A stretch of DNA of 64,000 bases from Linyphia triangularis (GCA_963978545.1 OZ021722.1:11933401-11997400); one strand, 5' to 3'. Shown: positions 21,877 to 32,890, counted from the stretch's first letter. The notes: generated by a model from the sequence alone, not told the origin. Translations and numbers: made by a program.

Positions 21877-22762
21877 CGTTTTATTTTAGAAAACTTTACT
21901 TTCAAATGTTTCTTAAGTATTTCGACAAATGTTTTATGACTTGATGGGGTTTTTTTTTAATTACGAAATGTAAAACAATTATTTATTGTTATTTTGAAGT
22001 ATTTCATTATTGGAGTGAAAACTGGGGTAAGAGTGTTTTACTTTTTCCATCTTAAATTGGGATTTTGTGAAAGATATCTTTAAAGGACAAAATTTTTAAG
22101 CTAAGTAAGCTTAAGTACATACAGTTGAATATGCTATTTCAGAAATGATTTACCTTAAAGAAATATGAGGTTGTATAAGACTGGATTCTACTAAAAAATT
22201 CCGAAATTGTTATTTGCAAGAGTTAATTTGCATAAAAATGTAACTCTTTTTACAAACTCCATGTGACAATTTTTTTCTCTTTCAAATGTCCTTTTTAATT
22301 ATGCATTTACCAATAGTGCTGGTATGACAGATGATTTATCATTTATGCTGTGCATGTTACATTTGCCCGATGCATGGTCGTGGATATTTCCGATGACTTG
22401 TATTTAAGGTATTAAAAGAGTATTTTATTCTTTAAAAAAAAGTAATTTGCTTTGAGAAATAACAAAATTTTATGTTTTCAGCTTCCCTTATTTGGTAATA
22501 AAAACCCATTTGTAAACGACATTTGTCATAACAAGTTTTTGCTTCGGAGAAAGACTGTTGTTCTTGTTAAAAATAATACCTATTTTTAAAGATACCACAT
22601 TGGTAAAGATACTGATAGAAACAAACTGGTTGAAATTGGTTCTGTGAATCTAAAGTTTTAAATATATATCCTTTTCCCAATTTCATTCTCTTAAACCACA
22701 AAAAATTGTAATGAAATTATGTTTCTGATTATTTGGACTTACTTATTACCACTCTGTGAATC
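21877..22762. other. AT-rich non-coding DNA
   Basis: Nothing recognised. Confidence 0.5.
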
Positions 22763-22776
22763 CCTTTCCATGATTT

Positions 22777-23119
22777 ACGGTATAGTGGTTAGCGTGCTAG
22801 CTTCTAGACCGCGAGGTTGCGGGTTCGAGTCCCGTGTTAAGCTTGGCGTCCACTATCGCTGAGCCGAGCGGAGCGGAGTGGATTAGAGCCAATTACAAGT
22901 CTGTCAACGTCCATTGTAGCACGAGCCTCATGCTACAGTAGACGTTGTCAGCCTTGTAATTGGCTCTAGTCCGCTCTGCTTTGCTCAACGATAGTGGACG
23001 CCAAGCTTTAGGCATGGGTGTTTGTAAATGTATGTTAGCTTGTCTAATGACGAATGTTTCGGCGCATTATAGCCCTCGTGTTGCTGAAGGCGCCAGATAA
23101 TCTGAATACATCCAACCAA
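22777..23119 (+). mobile_element. tRNA-derived SINE, copy 2, split by foldback
   Basis: Same family as 12109-12301, starting at ACGGTATAGTGG (the first dozen bases of the head are missing) with an intact B box GGTTCGAGTCCC. The exact 14-bp target duplication CCTTTCCATGATTT lies at 22763-22776 and 23120-23133. The body is interrupted after CCCGTGTTA by a 168-bp inverted-repeat element. Without that element and one TTA, the SINE reads through just as in copy 1. Confidence 0.92.
22840..23007. mobile_element. 168-bp foldback MITE, PIF/Harbinger-like
   Basis: Nearly the whole element is one inverted repeat. Outer termini are AGCTTGGCGTCCACTATCG and its complement; inner arms include AGAGCCAATTACAAG, GTCAACGTC and GTAGCA-TGCTAC around a 9-base centre. 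TTA is present at both edges (22837-22839, 23008-23010), and the sister SINEs show that only one TTA-like site existed before insertion. A 3-bp TTA/TAA duplication is characteristic of PIF/Harbinger elements; the superfamily call is inferred from that alone. Confidence 0.8.
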
Positions 23120-23133
23120 CCTTTCCATGATTT

Positions 23134-24039
23134 TACCACCTTAGTCACAATACATGGGCTTGGAACAGCTTTGCTTTTCTAGTTTCGCTTACAAGAAACC
23201 CCTGTGCCAAATTTCAGCTACCTAGCTTTATGAGAATTAGTGATGAGTGAGTCAGTCAGTCCAGAGTCTATGATATCATATGTGTGGATATATAATTTAT
23301 CTTATGTTACATAAGTCGAATAAGCATTAGCGAATATGCATGTACAAGATTGGAAAATTTAAAACGACAAATTGGAGCGAAATGAAATTCTATTACTTCT
23401 TGCTGTACTATGTATTGCATATCTTGTACCATATTTTTGGCTTCGCACACTGGATGCAAGCTTCAAATTTGTTCTTGTTCCTTTTGAGGACATCAATATA
23501 GATCAATATGAAAAACTTATATTTTACTCTACTAACTAGAAGTAATAAAATTTTGTCGTAAATTTCAAAAACGAACTAATTTTTTTTTTTTTTTTAAAGA
23601 TTATTCGTAATTTTAGAGGAGACTTAGAAAACTGAATTTGTTTCAGTCTTAATAAAGATTTTTTCTTTCTATAACTGTTAACTATTGGTATTATATCATA
23701 AACTACAAAAACAATTTCCTTCGGTCAAGGACTGTTACTGTTATTCGAGAAAGGTTCTTTTCTTCCAAGATGGTCTTAGTAATAAATATCTTCGACGGCG
23801 ATTGACTGTGATGATTCCGTGTGATGCATTTTAGAATATCATAAGTTTTTTTTTCTTCTCTATATGAAAATAAAAGGTGAACTTTTCCCGCCCGTAAAAC
23901 ATCGGTCTACGCGTGGAATTAATAAAAATGGAAAAAAAATATCTAAGCTATTTATTAAATAGGCTATTCAATTGTATCCACATATTTGCTCGTGTATCCC
24001 TTTACAGATGATAACTCTCCCTACGCAAACCACTCAACA
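23134..24039. other. AT-rich non-coding DNA
   Basis: No gene recognised. Contains a T run at about 23580-23596. Confidence 0.5.
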
Positions 24040-24530
24040 TTATTTCACCAATTTAATCCAACCTCTGTGAAGTAAACATTTAATATCTCTCTCCTTATCC
24101 ATGCCAAATATCCTGCATAAATGTCGGCTACACACTATGCCTAATATAAAAACCCAAAGGGCTCCTGAGCAATTCCCACTGTTGCATCGATTGGATCCTA
24201 TACTTTCCTTGGACCAATTCGTTGGAGAAGTAGGTAAGAAGATCTTCTTGGGGCCCTCATCCATCAGCCACCTGTCAAAGTCCTCCCCCACTGCCGTGGA
24301 ATGCACGTGTGTCCGATGACTGATGACTTCGTGGGTCAAACTCACCTCTGACCTGTTCCTCCAGACATGCAGGAGGAGTTGCCGAGCTCACTCTCTGGTA
24401 TTTAATCGCCATTTTGGTTCGGCGCATGCATCGGAGGGCTGTGACCACTATCCTGGAAGTTATTAAGTCTTCCGGATGAGAGTTTGGTGGATTGAAGGTG
24501 TGTATCATCGCGTGTAATGGAAAGAAGAGA
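24040..24530. other. Moderately GC-rich unique segment, status unclear
   Basis: Composition is more balanced than the flanks, and minus-strand frames of 101 and 77 codons overlap in different frames. A good donor-like string GAG|GTGAGT lies on the minus strand at 24345/24344. No domain, signal peptide or family similarity is recognisable, and I cannot place an acceptor, so I do not call an exon. Confidence 0.3.
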
Positions 24531-25135
24531 GCGCTGTCAACGCCAGAGGAATATTCTGTGTGACGGATGGGAATCTTGCAAAGATTGGGAATGTGGTGGG
24601 GCAGGATGATAGTGTATGTAAGGTGGAATACAATTCCTGTGTCTATGTAAGGTGGAATCTATATTCGGTTTGAACCCAATTTCTTTGCGCAAACCTCCGT
24701 AAAGTATATGGATAGTGCAATACTTAGAAATAACAGTTCTCATAAAGCAAAAGATCACGATTCACAGTTGTGTAAAATAAAAGTTGAATTTCTCATTTAA
24801 TTCTTAAGGAAAAGTAAGTTTTTTTTTGTTTTTTTTTTTTGGGGGGGGGGCAAAACTGTACTTTTAATTGAGCCCTTTAACTGTTTCTTTGAAGTACTAC
24901 GTAGTGGAAAGACGAAGGCCTTGTTAATGCCAGAGAAATATACTGTGTGAAGGTTGGGAATCTTGCAAGGAGTGAGAATCTGGCGGAGGTTGGTTTGTTG
25001 GGAAGATATTATGTAAGGTGGAATACAATTTCTGTGTCTATTTGAGGTGGTGGAATCTATAGCCGGTTGGAATCCAATATATTTGCGCAAAGTACCTTGG
25101 AATACTTAACTGCGTAGAAATAACAGTTCGGAAAA
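24531..25135 (+). repeat. Two diverged copies of a ~215-bp segment
   Basis: Segments 24533-24746 and 24920-25135 are collinear. Shared pieces are GCCAGAG-AATAT-CTGTGTGA, TGGGAATCTTGCAA, GTAAGGTGGAATACAATT, CTGTGTCTAT, GGTGGAATCTATA, TTTGCGCAAA and TAGAAATAACAGTTC. A G(10) run preceded by T runs (24820-24850) separates them. The minus-strand frames in the two copies encode similar strings only because of the duplication. Confidence 0.75.
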
Positions 25136-26205
25136 AGATTCATAGTTGTGAAAATTAAAAAAAGAACCTGTCAGTTAATTCTTAAGAAAAAGTAGAACCT
25201 TTCTGCAAAGTACGAAATATATTGTTGTAAATCAATATACATCTATAAATGGGCATGCTGGTTGCTCAATTCAATCTAAGTTTATCATTGTTGAATTTTT
25301 TTTGGCTTCATAATTTTTCTTCATTAACAATAAACATGTCTAATATAATTTCGAAACACAATCCAGGTTGGAAACGACATTCACCATATATTTCCTCTTC
25401 TCTACCTTTCATCTATAAGCTGGTTCTTAAGGTGAACTATAAATTGCATTTTTATAGATTATAGCTAAATGTATGAGTGGAACGAAACGGTTACTGGCCC
25501 TTTTCTGAAAATGGCACGAAACTAATATTTCCAAAATATCAAAACAATTTCTCACATCGATTTTTATTACCTCAAACAAACACTTATCATCCAAAAACTA
25601 CATCCTTTTCGAACCTTGTTTATATCCCGTAAAATTTTCATCACATCCTGCAAAATGCCTTCAGGAAACAAAAAGACCCTTCACGTCATAACCTAACAGC
25701 CCTTCTATTTGTAACTTATACGCTTAGGTAAGGTATAAATTACACACCGGGATCTCCTTCTCCCGGAATAAACGGGATAATGTTTTAAAGAATAGTCTCG
25801 TGTTACTCCTGAAAAGGTGTGTCCTGTATCTTCATCCGGAAAACGGGGAGAAAGAACAAAAGAAAAACAGCAGTTGGTCGTCAGAACTTAAATATTTACT
25901 TTCACTTTCCCGGGGACTGGGACAAAGAATAAATGTAAACACTGGCACATTAACTGGAGGTATGGTGGTGGTGGTGGGGCTCCTGTTTGGGGAAGAGTGT
26001 GTGTCGGGACGAAATCTGCTCCCCGCAAAGGAAGGTTGATTATAAGTATAAATACTGTTGCAGACGTGTTGTCTTCTGTTGGCGCGAGGTGGACAATTGG
26101 GGACGGAGAAATAAAATCCATCGAAAAGCAAAAGTTGGAACGTATGGGCTTACTCTCGAAATGGGCCAGATCTACTGGTTAAAATAAGTTGTATTTTGTT
26201 ACGCT
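25136..26205. other. Non-coding DNA, small overlapping frames
   Basis: No gene recognised. Five overlapping frames at 25800-26187 on both strands reflect a locally balanced composition. TACGCTTAG|GTAAGG at 25727/25728 is a weaker acceptor-donor juxtaposition. Confidence 0.45.
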
Positions 26206-26210
26206 TAGAT

Positions 26211-26861
26211 CAGGGTTCTCTCGGGGTCTTAACCCACTGACGGTCATGTACGTATGTATGTATGCGTCATTTTTCCGACAGTTTAGGATGATAGTTTTTT
26301 TCCTATCTAAAAACAAAATAAATAAAAAAAAAGTTTTAAAAATTGTATTTTTGAATTAGAAATATAATTTAAAAATCATTGCAAGGAAAACAGCTGTAGA
26401 ATTTCGTCCATTCCCTGGACCGTCAGAGGGTTAAAAGTCCTTTAGAAGTCCTTGGTTTAATTTTTTAAGGACCATTAGCTTATTTTTATAAATCGGTTCG
26501 TTAAAAACTACTTATTTTCCTCTTAAAACTAATAATAATTTAAATCTTCTATCTGTTTATTATTTTTTTAATTTATCGACCATATCTAAACTTATTTCTT
26601 CACTTTCTCCCATTGAAAATGCAAATCCTGGTTAGTCTCCTATGCGAAATCTTCCAGAAGGCACCTCCCTTTTATTAACAATATTCTGATACCGTTATAG
26701 CCCTTTAGTCAGAAAACATCTAATATAGCCCACCTTAGTGATGGACGCATTTGTGTTATAATTTTTAACGTGGCTTTGAAAAGTCTTTATAAACTTTTGG
26801 GTCATCAAAAAGTCCTTAGAAATTCCTTGTTTTTTAGTTTGGAAAAATAGTGGAAACTTTG
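26211..26861. mobile_element. TIR element, CAGGGTTCCCAC family, copy 3 (interrupted)
   Basis: Left end CAGGGTTCTCTC and right end GTGGAAACTTTG are decayed family termini. The interior has the family's AAAAGTCCTTAGAA/TCCTTG words. The copy is interrupted at 26229-26434 by a second transposon at TTAA. With that insert set aside, the sequence GTCTTAAAAGTCC corresponds to GTCATTAAAAGTGC in the copy at 10599. No flanking duplication remains. Confidence 0.65.
26233..26430. mobile_element. piggyBac-type MITE 1, nested
   Basis: A 198-bp element with inverted ends CCCACTGACGGTC and GACCGTCAGAGGG, bounded by exact TTAA on both sides (26229-26232, 26431-26434). TTAA duplications with CCC...GGG termini are the hallmark of piggyBac elements. 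No transposase; the interior holds a (GTAT)n stretch and A/T runs. Confidence 0.85.
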
Positions 26862-27732
26862 CAAACTCTTGATAATTTTTGTTTGTAAATACTATAACTA
26901 ATATTTTCATTTAAAATTGAAGTATTTTAGAAAATATTGGTGACTTCGGCGAAATTTTCTTTTGTAAATCATGTCCATTTTGAACGTAAGCTTAAATCTA
27001 TCTCTTTCCCATAAATCTAAAACAAAATTCTCTCAACCCGAATATCTTCCAAAATACTGCTTTAAATGTTTTCAATTTTTTTGCTGGAGATAATAAATAG
27101 AAACTAACTTGTATGATTTGAAAGGAAGTTAAACTGAATTATTTTTACTTTGAGCACTTAAATATTAATTTCGGGACCATTTATTTAGGAGTTTCTAACG
27201 CTACCGTTGGAGGATATTTTTCCTGTATAGCTTTTTCTTGATAAAGTTTTAACTCATAGCGTTTAAAATTTTTAAATATTTTGTTTGAGTTTACCTCCGA
27301 CTTGTATTTAAACTCAATTTATCAAACTGTGATTTCTCCGTCGTATGTTAATGTTATTCGCTAAATGCTAATCGTTGAATTTAATTTATTCAAAATTGTG
27401 TTGTAGTAAGAATTCTAAAAACGTTTCTGCAAATGTCACAGTTCCATTCCTTTGGATGATAAGATTTTAAATTGTTTTCACTAATTTCATTCATGTTAAA
27501 GCCTAATCGCATTTATACTTAGGGAAGATTTAGATGTTCCCTCAAAGATGAAATAAATAGTGTTGAAACAAAATATTTATACATTTTTTATACACCGCCA
27601 TACGCCCATCCCTATAATACTAAGACCAAAAAAAATTGTTTCATTCGAAAATTTTGAAATTAAAAATTTATCTCTTTTTATTACTTCAAATATGAAATTT
27701 CATCAACATTCGTGCATACGTTATCTTAGCTA
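26862..27732. other. AT-rich non-coding DNA
   Basis: Nothing recognised. Confidence 0.5.
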
Positions 27733-27973
27733 TACTAAACTTCAACTTAACTAGACATCACTTAGACGATAGATCGTTACAGTGCTCATAGGTATTTAAT
27801 CCATTTTGGCGGAGTGAAGACATAATTCTAGCCAAACCTTATAGCCTTTTGTTTTCTATAGGGTTGTGGTTTGGCGAACATTATGCTTTCACGCCGCCAA
27901 AATGGATTAAATACCTATGAGCACTGTGACGATCTACCGTCTAAGTGATGTCTAGTTAACTTGAAGTTTAGTA
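27733..27973. mobile_element. 241-bp foldback MITE with TA flanks
   Basis: Two arms of about 107 bp are inverted repeats with few mismatches. They start TACTAAACTTCAA and include GACATCACTTAGACG, CAGTGCTCATAGGTATTTAA and CCATTTTGGCGG. The loop around 27838-27865 is short. TA lies at both edges (27731-27732, 27974-27975), consistent with a Tc1/mariner-type duplication. It has no coding capacity, and transcripts would form a long near-perfect hairpin. Confidence 0.82.
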
Positions 27974-28085
27974 TAGATTTCACGTTTTTTCGGGGATATT
28001 GCTGAATTTGTCTAGATAAGGTATAAAACAAGCAATTTATTGTTTTTACATCGTTGTATTTTTTTAAATTTTATTTCTTGACAGA

Positions 28086-28643
28086 TTGTGTTTGAGTATT
28101 GTTTTCTTTACAAGGAGTCAAAAACTGAAGAGAAGTGCCAAAACTTCTGACCAGGGAAAAATTCTATATATCAGAACCCAAAGTACCGCCGCTCTTCACA
28201 AAATTACACCCTTGCATGTTAAAGTACATCGCGTTTCCTCGAACATTTCCGAAACTAAAGGTGGGGGAAAAGTAAGCAAAATCCAGAAAAGCAGCGCCAA
28301 AAAATTGGCAATGGAAGCCAAAAACAAAACAAAAAAAAGTGTTCGACACAGTTTTTCCGAAGTCAAATATTTACCGCCGCTCTTTTCCGTGGTGGTGTTG
28401 CGGGGGAGGACAAGGGACAGACAAAGACAAAATGCAAACGATTCCCCCGCGAAGCGAAGTGAAGAGAAGATGCTGCAGAGTGCTCACTCACTCCCGCATG
28501 TCATCGCAAAAAGACTCCGCCAGGATCTGACGAAGGCTTGGCGAGATGGAGGAGAACATGTCTCATACTTTTCCCTCTTCCCCCCCCCCTTTCTTAGGGG
28601 AAGATTAACACTGCACGTGCAGTTTCGTAACGGTTTTGAATAA
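28086..28643 (+). other. Longest open frame (185 codons), doubtful
   Basis: The longest open frame in the window. The predicted product is rich in Lys, Arg and Ser with no recognisable domain, signal peptide or membrane segment. It spans a local GC-richer patch (28380-28560) that is also open on the opposite strand and in another plus frame, which argues for composition and not selection. No promoter or splice context supports it. I treat it as probably non-coding. Confidence 0.15.
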
Positions 28644-28714
28644 AATGTAAAAATATTTCCAATAGAAATTATGAATCTAATTAATATTCCAATTTCTCCT
28701 CCATAATACTTTGT

Positions 28715-28862
28715 ATTCAATTTTATGCATTTTATTTCTATTCAATTTTAGTAGGAATGGCTATTCAAATAGTCATTTCTATTCAATTTTATGGATTTTA
28801 TTTCTATTCAATTTTATTAGAAATGACTATTCGAATAGTCATTTCTATTCAATTTTATACAT
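28715..28862 (+). repeat. 66-bp tandem repeat with palindromic core
   Basis: ATTCAATTTTAT starts at 28715, 28781 and 28847, giving two full 66-bp units and a partial third. The second unit has a perfect 28-bp palindrome centred on TATTCGAATA; in the first the palindrome is imperfect. Confidence 0.85.
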
Positions 28863-28955
28863 TTACGTAGTTTTTTTTTCCCCCTAGTTATTTTATGCTA
28901 TTTAAAATACGGTAATTACAAGGCAATTAAATTGCCCTTATAGATATTTTTCTGA

Positions 28956-29047
28956 ACGACAACTATTTAAAGTATAACCTAGATTTAGTTAAGAAAAGAG
29001 GACGACAACTATTTAAAGTATAACCTAGATTTAGTTAAGAAAAGAGG
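28956..29047 (+). repeat. Exact 46-bp tandem duplication
   Basis: Units 28956-29001 and 29002-29047 (starting ACGACAACTATTTAAAG) are identical as read, implying a recent duplication or an assembly effect. Confidence 0.9.
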
Positions 29048-30720
29048 ACAGCTTTGCAGCATAAATGTTAACATGAAGACTCTAGATCGAACTTTCTGTT
29101 AGGCAATGAGTTAATGGCTCGGGTTTCGCGTCTTGTCTTATTGCAAACTCGTATATCGGTGTTAGCATTGCTTAAGACAGCCTTATTTAAAAATAAGAAC
29201 AGTCTCTCTGACAAAACTTATATTTTTTATTTTTGTATACTGTTTCGACTTTTATAGTCCACGCATACACGAAATACAATATTTATATTTTACGAACCAA
29301 GTATTGTCTCAAATGTTTGTGAAGTAATATTTGGTATTGTCAAATCAGTGCCGCAAACTCATCACCAATACTCTATAGTAGCCTGCAGTATCTTCATAAC
29401 CAATAAGAGCTTCCAGTTCTGTGTTTTAATGCTGGTCTTATTACTACTACAATTAAAGATTTGCTGAACTTTATGAAATTGTTGTATTTCATAGTTTTTT
29501 TAGAATAATAAATATGTTCCGTTAGTTTTACATATATCTCCAGGTGGTGTTGATGAAGAGAATACTTTTTAACAGTATTTGTCGATGCCTTCTTTTCGTA
29601 TGTTAAGTCCGACTTTGGGTATTTGGCTGATTTGAGCGTTCAGCGATTCCACCTTTTTTTACTTCCAGTAACTGTTACAAATCTGTTTACCAGTACCTCC
29701 CCTCCGCCAAACAGTATATATCGGACAGTATACGGCGTTACTCGGCCATGTGAATGTGAATTCGGTGTAATAGCACCCTTTTGCTTAAAGATTGTTCGAG
29801 GAAAAGGGATAACTTACAGAGATCTTATAGTGATCTACGTTCCCTTCAACTTCGCCTAAGGATGATCCATATGCCACCATACAGAAGATAACACTAGTCT
29901 AGCGGATATTAATAGTTCGTAGGCGCCAAGGAGCTTGTCAGAGCGAAAACATACGATCTGGAGGGGTAACTTGGTTATTGTGTCTTTGCAGTAATTACTT
30001 GAAAATATGCTTTACTACTTTGTTTTCATAGTAAATCTTTGCATGCGTCTTGTGTGTAAGCAATATCCTGCAATAATCGTGATCTCAATTAAAATTGCGA
30101 TATAAGCGTGTAATAGCTATGTCTATGTAAAAAAAAAAAAAAAATGAAGTTATTTAAATGACCTTATATGAAATTCTTATTTTGATTATAGAATCTTTAA
30201 TTATTACGTTAATGTCTGAAAAATAAACCTTCAGTAATAATAAAAGTTGAGCATTTGCATTTTTTACTGATTTGCATGACTTTACTTGAATTTTGTTCTT
30301 TTTGCATATCTGATATGTTTCTTTTCGTAAAATCAATTTTGGATTTTTCAGAAAATTAGTTTAAATTTTAACTGCTTTTAAAAATAAATTCTACAAACAG
30401 ACTTTGTAAAACTCTTTAGCTATAGATCTCTGGAACATATATTGACAGAGCAGGAAAAGTGGTTTGATTACATTCTGAATTAACCCTCTAATAGTTTCTA
30501 TAAGATCACATTAGGCCTAAGTGAAACGTAATTTCTACGTTGACCGGAGCTTAATCGCAACGTTCATTGCAACTTTAGTTTGTTTTTATTGTAAAAAGTT
30601 TATTTACGTTTCAGAATTTTGAGTGGACATTACAACAAAATGGAGGACTATAAGTCTCTTGATTTTGAAAAAGAGCGTACTTTAGTTTGTGATAAATTAC
30701 GAGATCTCTCTTTCGACCAC
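29048..30720. other. AT-rich non-coding DNA
   Basis: No gene recognised. An A run lies at 30129-30143. Confidence 0.5.
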
Positions 30721-31330
30721 CATCCTTTGAAAAGCAGCGGGGGGGAGAGGACCAAGATGAAGAGAATGTGAGGAGAGAAGGGTGGGGGTGGGTCAGCTGG
30801 TCAGACGATAAGGGGGGGGGGGGGCAGCGGCGAGTGCCAATCCATCACCTCCTGTCACTGCGAAGCTCTGGCACGGAAGTTATTGCCAGGTTACCACAGT
30901 GGCACGGCCCACAGCGGTCTCTCCTCCCGAGTGCGCTACATTAGACCCACGTTTTGATTCACTCGCCGCATTTATCCTTCTAAACCAGCGACGACAAAAG
31001 AAAAAGAAATTTCTTTCCTGTGTCTTTCTTCCGATATTATTTATTCTTCTTTTTTTTTTGCCCCCTCCTCCTCTCCCCAAAAGTCGACAGGATAGTCGAC
31101 AGCCATTAAGGAAATCCATCTCCTTTTTACATGGGGGGGGGGGCATCTTTCTCCTTTTTTTTGGTGGGGGGGGGAGGCAATTTGAATTTAATGACAGGTT
31201 TTTTTTTGGTGTTGTTGTTGTTGTGCGGGCTAAAGAGGAAGCTCCTTGGGCGATTAATATTGTCCACCTTATATGAATGGGACTGTGTATTTTATGGCAG
31301 CTGTTGCGAAAGGTGGGGTCTATATAGGAA
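30721..31330. other. GC-richer block with long G runs
   Basis: G runs at about 30811-30822, 31132-31142 and 31165-31173 punctuate unique, more GC-rich sequence. A balanced stretch without runs lies at 30823-30960. Overlapping frames of 125 and 161 codons on opposite strands have homopolymer-driven composition and no recognised domain. The block could be a conserved regulatory island. Confidence 0.35.
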
Positions 31331-31735
31331 TCGGGGGTCGGCTTGTCGATGTATCCATCATTCATTTGGTGGAGGGCTTTTTTTTGTGCGGAATTGGGTT
31401 ATTTAATTTATTATCTCCCCAAAAGTTGGATATCTCTCGGGGAGAATGAATTTTTCACTTATCCTTTTAAGAAGATGAGTGATGTTTTTTTTTTTTTTTC
31501 TCTTCTCTGGAGGATAGATATTAGGCTTTTTCGTATCGATGAGATTGGAATCTATAGAAATGCTAACAAGGCACTAAAAGGGAGATTTTTTGGTGATTGT
31601 AATGCGATTTTGGCATATCTTTCTGAAAAGTTGTTCTTTGTGTTTGTTGGAGATTGTTCATTTTGTGTCTTGCAGTTTTCAATTGAAGCTATTTATCAAG
31701 CTCAAAGTACATTAAATATTTGAGTTTGAAAAACG

Positions 31736-31801
31736 AAATACTGACTTGTTGGCATTTTTTAGTTGTGTTTCACGGCTAAAAATGCCAACAAGTCAGTATT
31801 T
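31736..31801. repeat. Perfect 24-bp hairpin, 18-base loop
   Basis: Left arm 31736-31759 (AAATACTGACTTGTTGGCAT...) and right arm 31778-31801 are exact inverted complements. It could be a very short MITE remnant or a recent template-switch inversion. Confidence 0.85.
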
Positions 31802-32530
31802 TAAACTGAATTCTTATGAATTTTATATGCGTTTTGTAGCCATCAAATGCGAGCTGAAATTCCTAATATTTTTTTATCATCATTCTAATATATAGCGTAA
31901 AAACAAACTGATGTGGTCATAAATGGAAAAAAGGTTTATTAGAGTTCTTTTTACATTTGAAATTTCATAGATTTTCTCTTTTTTTTTTAACTGTTTAACC
32001 CTACTAAAAGTTCAGCATTGATATATTATTTCACATTTTATTTATCCAACTATGTTTAAAGTGAAACCTGACCATTCTATATCTAGCTGCCAATCTACAA
32101 GAATTAGTACTTTTCGAAGTATATTAATGCACCTACAGTAATTATATGGAAGTTAACTTAACAGGATAAACTTTATCGGGGAAAGTAATGAATGAAGTTT
32201 TGGACAGATTTGAATATCTGTTACGTAATTGATGCACTTGAAGCGTCATTTTCTAACATGTGATCTATTTTTTTCCAAAACGTTCTTTTTAGAGATTACT
32301 TCCTCATTGTCTAAGCAGCACTTGTATTCAACTTTACAAAAATCGTTTCATTTCTTTACCCTCCACACAACGTCGGTTAAGCTATGGCCACAACACACGT
32401 TTGAAAGTGAAATTCAATCAAAAAGCTCATTTCCAAAAATAATATCCCCCCATCCCTTCCCCCAAAAACTTTCTGACCCTTCAGCAAGCTGTCCTTCCAC
32501 GCAAATTTCCCGATGATCTCCCCCTTACTA
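31802..32530. other. AT-rich non-coding DNA
   Basis: Nothing recognised. Confidence 0.5.
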
Positions 32531-32890
32531 ACCTGTCAGAAACTCTGGCATTCGATTCTTGCGGAGGTGGAAGGCGGGGGAGGGGGGGGGAGGGGGTGAG
32601 GTGGACCTGTCTGGAGCGACTAATAATAAGGGTGACATCCCCCGAAGTGACAAGCGATCACGGCCCTTTGTCAAGTCGTTTGGCGAATGTAATAACTGCC
32701 AGAGAAGAATGCACCCTGGGCCACAAAGGGTTAATCTCCCGATAAAGGCATCTGATTGGCTGAGAGGTGACTGGAAATCATCTTCTTCGATCTGGATGTG
32801 TATGAGAGAAACCCATCGCTGTGAAGGGGGGGGAGGATGGTCAATCGGGTTAGGTTCTCTTTTTGGGTTGGAATGGAATTGCCAGACGTA
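32531..32890. other. GC-richer unique island
   Basis: Balanced composition with G runs at 32580-32600 and 32826-32832. Includes TGATTGGCTGAG (an inverted CCAAT-type box, near 32751) and no domain-bearing frame. Candidate conserved non-coding or promoter-proximal element; evidence is compositional only. Confidence 0.3.

Noticed and set aside
25800..26187. Cluster of five overlapping frames
   Set aside because: Shadows of each other on both strands with no domain; low stop density comes from local composition.
28086..28643. 185-codon open frame as a gene
   Set aside because: No recognisable domain, open on the opposite strand too, Lys/Arg/Ser-rich by composition, no supporting promoter or splice context. 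Listed only as a doubtful frame.
30880..31365. 161- and 125-codon overlapping frames
   Set aside because: Opposite-strand frames over the same G/C-run-rich DNA; proline, lysine and glycine runs mirror homopolymers.
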